DNA from: Streptomyces canus 299MFChir4.1
GTDB taxonomy: Bacteria; Actinomycetota; Actinomycetes; Streptomycetales; Streptomycetaceae
Assembly: GCF_000383615.1 (NCBI RefSeq)
Contig: NZ_KB911582.1
Coordinates: 207,271 to 271,270, forward strand
Length of the DNA: 64,000 bases
Direction of reading: 5' to 3'
Both the position numbers and the translations under genes were made by a program. Below, piece after piece: positions 58,238-64,000 of this stretch; within the stretch, counting starts at the first letter, position 1, and each line of letters starts with the position of its first letter. The notes beneath the pieces are model-generated. The model did not search any database, had not been told where the DNA came from, and worked only from the letters and a program-made list of their open reading frames with translations.

Positions 58238-58936
58238 ATGAGCGAACAGAGCGGCGCCGACACGCAGGCAGCCCGCGATCCCGAGGCGCGCGGGCTGCGC
58301 CTGGTGGTCGTGCTGCTGGGGCTGACGGTGGTCAGCGGACTGATCGACGCCGTCAGCTATCTCGGCCTCGAACACGTCTTCACCGCGAACATGACCGGCA
58401 ACGTGGTGGTGCTCGGATTCGCCGCGGCCGGGGCCCCCGGCTTCTCGGTGGAGCACACGCTGACCTCGCTGGTGTCCTTCCTGGTGGGCGCGATCGCGGG
58501 TGGCCGGGTCGCCGTACGGCTCGGCTCCGGCTCCCGCCGCACCTGGGCCTGCCTCACGCTCGGCGCCGAGGCGGTGCTTCTGGGGATCTCGGCCGTGGTC
58601 GCCTTCGCCGCGCCCGGCGCCACGGCCACCGCCTACACCCTCATCGCCGTCACGGCGTTCGCCATGGGCCTGCGCAACGCCACGGTCCGCAAGCTCGGCG
58701 TCCCTGACCTGACGACGACCGTGCTGACCATGACGCTGACCGGCCTCGCAGCCGACTCCCGGGCCGGCGGCGGCCCCGGCACCCGCTCCCCCCGGCGCAC
58801 GGCGTCCGTGGTCGCGATGGTCGCCGGGGCCGGGATCGGCGCGTGGCTGGTGCTCCACCACGGCCTCGGGATTCCGCTGGCCGTCGCGGCGGGGCTGGTG
58901 GCCCTGCTCGCGGTGACCGCGTCGGGGCGCGAGTGA
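58238..58936 (+). CDS. DUF1275 (YoaK-like) membrane protein
   Basis: A 232-residue membrane protein with about six helices. The family hallmark is VVLLGLTVVSGLIDAVSYLGLEHVFTANMTGNVVVLG. Its function is unknown. ATG 58238 is chosen because it opens just before the hallmark region; earlier starts would overlap the divergent lipase gene. Confidence 0.85.
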   Translation: MSEQSGADTQAARDPEARGLRLVVVLLGLTVVSGLIDAVSYLGLEHVFTANMTGNVVVLGFAAAGAPGFSVEHTLTSLVSFLVGAIAGGRVAVRLGSGSRRTWACLTLGAEAVLLGISAVVAFAAPGATATAYTLIAVTAFAMGLRNATVRKLGVPDLTTTVLTMTLTGLAADSRAGGGPGTRSPRRTASVVAMVAGAGIGAWLVLHHGLGIPLAVAAGLVALLAVTASGRE

Positions 58937-58961
58937 CCCCTTTTTCTGGAGCTACCAGGAG

Positions 58962-59828
<867 letters not shown>

Positions 59829-59900
59829 TCACCAGCGGCGGCCGGTTCGCGCCAGGCAGAAACACAGGCGGAAGTAGGAAGCGCTGTTCTAATTGTCCTG

Positions 59901-62153
59901 ATGACCAGGCACACTTCTCCTCCCTCGACCCCCTTCGGCGGCACCCTCCGCTCCCTGCGCCGGGCTGCCCGGCTGACCCTGGAGGAGCTCTCCGAGGCCT
60001 CCGGAGTCAGCGTCCGCGCGCTCGGTGACCTGGAGCGCGGTCGCAGCCGCGGGCCGCAGCGCCGTACCGTCGACGCCCTCGCCGCGGCCCTCGGGCTCGA
60101 CGACGAGCAGCGCGAGCGCCTGCAGCGACTGGCCGACGCCGGCCGGGAACGCGGCGGGGCGCCGACACCGCCGTATCTCCTGCGGACCGTCCCGGACTTC
60201 ACCGGCCGGGAGCAGGAGCTTGCGGAGCTGGAGTCCCTGGGCACCGGCACCCGTACGCGTGCCGTGGTGCTCTTCGGGCCGGGCGGACAGGGCAAGACCA
60301 CGCTCGCCGCGGAAGCGCTGCGCCGCCTTTCCGGCTCCTTCCCGGACGGCTGTGTCTGCGTCCAGCTGCACGGCATGAGCGACTCCCCGCTGCCGGCCGA
60401 CGAGGCACTGGTCCTCCTACTGACGGCGCTCGGTCTCCCGCCGGATCGGATACCGGTCGACCCCGCGGCCCGCGAGGCCGCCTACCGGGCCACGCTCGCC
60501 ACCCGCCGCGCCCTGGTCGTCCTCGACGACGCGGCCGACGAGGCGCAGACCAGACCGCTGCTGCCGGACGCCGAAGGCAGTCTGGTGCTGGTCACCAGCA
60601 GGCGTCCGCTGGCCGGTCTCGAAGGGGTACGGCGGATCCGGCTCGGCGGGCTCAGCGGCGGCGAGTCGGCGACGCTCCTGGAGCGGATCCTGGGCACCCC
60701 GCGCGTCCACGGGCAGTCCGAGTCGGTCACCCGGCTGACCGAGCTGTGCGGGCATCTCCCCCTGGCCCTGCGGATCGTCGGCAACCGTCTCTCCAGCCGC
60801 CCCAGTTGGACCCCGGCCCACCTGGTGGGCCAACTCGCCGACGAGGGAGGCAGGCTGAGCGGACTGGTCGCGGGCGACCTCGCCGTACGCAGCGCCCTGA
60901 CCCTCTCCTACGGCCAACTCACCCAGCCGCACCGGCTGTTGCTGCGCCGACTCTCCCTCGCACCCGGCCACGACACCGGCCCCGACCTCGCCGCCGTACT
61001 GACCGACGAGGATCCACTCACCACCGAGGACTCCCTCGACCTGCTGGTCGACCGGGGCCTGCTGGAGGAGTCCACGCCCGGCCGGTACGCCCCGCACGAT
61101 CTCGTACGGCTCTTCGCGCGGGAGCAACTCGGCGCCGAGGAACCGGAGTCGGTGACCCGGGAGGTGCGGCGGCGCATGGCGGACTGGCTGTTGCGGTCGG
61201 CCTCCGCCGCGGGCCGCCGGTTCGAGGCACCCGGCGCGCCGGAGCCCTGGCCGGGCGAACCCGCCCCCGTCACCCCCGGGTCCGCCGAGGAGGCGGAGGA
61301 GTGGCTCACCGCCGAGCGCTCCAACTGGGCGGGCGCCCTGCCCCTGATGTTCGCGGCGGACCGGCACCAGGAGATCCTGCACGCCTCGCGCACCCTGTAC
61401 TGGTTCTCCGACCGCTGGTGCCTGTGGCCCGAGTGGCGGACCCTCTTCTCCCACGGTGCCCGGTCAGCCGCCGCCCTCGGGGACCGGGCGGCCGGGGCCC
61501 ACCAGCTCAACTGTCTCGCCTGGGCCCACTCGGTCGGCGCGAGCCGGTTCGAGGAGGCCGAGCAACTCGCCCGCCAGGCACTGGAGTTGGCCTCGGAGAC
61601 CGGTGACCTGGACCAGCAGGCCTGGGCGTGGTCGTACATCAGCGGGGCCTGCATGGGCCAGGGCCGGCCCGCGGAGGCGGCGGAGGCGGCCGCCCGGGCC
61701 ACCCACCTCTTCGACACCACCGGGGACTCCACCGGCAAGGCCGTCTCCCAACGCGTCCTCGGCACCGCCCTGCGCGAGTCAGGCCACGCCGAGGAGGCAC
61801 TGGCCCTGCACCGGGCCCTGCTCGGCACCCGGCCCGGGGACGTGCCCGGCCTGAACGAGTTCGTCGAGGCGCTGCTGCGCTGCGAGACGGCCCGGGATCT
61901 GCTGGCCCTGGAACGCTGGTCCGAGGCTGCGGAGACCTTCCGGACCGTCGGCACCCCCCTCGACCACGCCGGCATCGACCGTCTGCGCGCCCACACCTCC
62001 CTCGGCCTCGCCACGGCCCTGGAGCACTGCGGCGACCCCGCCGAGGCCCGCGAGCTCTTCGTCCGGGCCCGCGACCTGTACACGGCGTTCGGCGACACGG
62101 CGTACGCGGCGGAGGCGAGAGCGGGGGTCGAGCGCCTCGGACACATCGACTGA
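59901..62153 (+). CDS. STAND-type regulator: HTH, NB-ARC ATPase and TPR repeats
   Basis: A 750-residue signal-integrating regulator. Residues 12-70 are a Cro-type helix-turn-helix (GGTLRSLRRAARLTLEELSEASGVSVRALGDLERGRSRGPQRRTV). Residues 100-400 are an NB-ARC ATPase with Walker A GPGGQGKTTLA and Walker B RALVVLDDAADE, then GHLPLALRIVGNRLSSRP. From about residue 480 on are helical TPR-like repeats (AAGAHQLNCLAWAHSVGASRFEEAEQLARQALELASETGD). Similar proteins in Streptomyces act as pathway regulators related to AfsR but lacking its SARP domain. The inducer is unknown. Confidence 0.9.
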   Translation: MTRHTSPPSTPFGGTLRSLRRAARLTLEELSEASGVSVRALGDLERGRSRGPQRRTVDALAAALGLDDEQRERLQRLADAGRERGGAPTPPYLLRTVPDFTGREQELAELESLGTGTRTRAVVLFGPGGQGKTTLAAEALRRLSGSFPDGCVCVQLHGMSDSPLPADEALVLLLTALGLPPDRIPVDPAAREAAYRATLATRRALVVLDDAADEAQTRPLLPDAEGSLVLVTSRRPLAGLEGVRRIRLGGLSGGESATLLERILGTPRVHGQSESVTRLTELCGHLPLALRIVGNRLSSRPSWTPAHLVGQLADEGGRLSGLVAGDLAVRSALTLSYGQLTQPHRLLLRRLSLAPGHDTGPDLAAVLTDEDPLTTEDSLDLLVDRGLLEESTPGRYAPHDLVRLFAREQLGAEEPESVTREVRRRMADWLLRSASAAGRRFEAPGAPEPWPGEPAPVTPGSAEEAEEWLTAERSNWAGALPLMFAADRHQEILHASRTLYWFSDRWCLWPEWRTLFSHGARSAAALGDRAAGAHQLNCLAWAHSVGASRFEEAEQLARQALELASETGDLDQQAWAWSYISGACMGQGRPAEAAEAAARATHLFDTTGDSTGKAVSQRVLGTALRESGHAEEALALHRALLGTRPGDVPGLNEFVEALLRCETARDLLALERWSEAAETFRTVGTPLDHAGIDRLRAHTSLGLATALEHCGDPAEARELFVRARDLYTAFGDTAYAAEARAGVERLGHID

Positions 62154-62194
62154 GACGCGGCACCGCGAGACCCTCACCCTCCTCGACTGGACGC

Positions 62195-64000
<1,806 letters not shown>

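Overview
This window is high-GC actinobacterial DNA that fits Streptomyces or a close relative. The evidence is GTG-rich translational starts with GGAGG-type ribosome binding sites, four-base start/stop overlaps, an actinomycete-type RNase P RNA, a SigE-family ECF sigma factor, a bifunctional RNase H/phosphatase, a cobalamin ECF transporter operon under a riboswitch, and a short intergenic element I recall as common in Streptomyces.

Positions 1 to about 18,300 are a defence island. It holds part of a BREX type 2 (Pgl) system: pglX, cut by the left edge, and pglW. Between these two minus-strand genes sit three plus-strand genes: a HEPN-like protein, a KGGVGR-variant MinD/ParA-type ATPase and a P-loop ATPase. 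They look like a self-contained cassette. To the right are a tiny membrane protein, two diverged nuclease-helicase (DUF2075-type) paralogues, and a McrBC locus in which mcrB has collapsed by internal deletion while mcrC is intact. The two paralogues share a nearly identical structured RNA leader that can pair with their Shine-Dalgarno sequences. The island abuts the 3' end of rnpB, which makes that end a candidate integration site.

From rnpB rightward the content looks chromosomal: an EamA exporter and AraC regulator, a Uma2 nuclease, an RNB ribonuclease, yaaA, eda, the RNase H/phosphatase, a zinc-ribbon and a Nif3 protein, several hypothetical proteins, a two-component system, a sigma factor with its membrane partner, an MFS pseudogene and an intact MFS fusion. 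These are followed by a cell-wall amidase, an F420-type oxidoreductase and a three-gene glycosyltransferase/methyltransferase/toroid operon. At 50.4-56.2 kb a cobalamin riboswitch precedes a complete B12-type ECF importer with two secreted partner proteins.

A KstR-like TetR regulator (about 46 kb) and five matches or near matches to the KstR operator (TNNAACNNGTTNNA) tie together a scattered set of steroid-degradation-type genes: MaoC/alcohol dehydrogenase/SDR (29-32 kb), ferredoxin/aldehyde dehydrogenase (47-49 kb), an MBL hydrolase (49-50 kb), a FadA5-like thiolase (62-63 kb) and a CYP125-like P450 cut by the right edge. Between the regulator and the ferredoxin lies a strange 0.7-kb stretch of degenerate tandem repeats followed by a TPP-riboswitch-like RNA with no gene to control.
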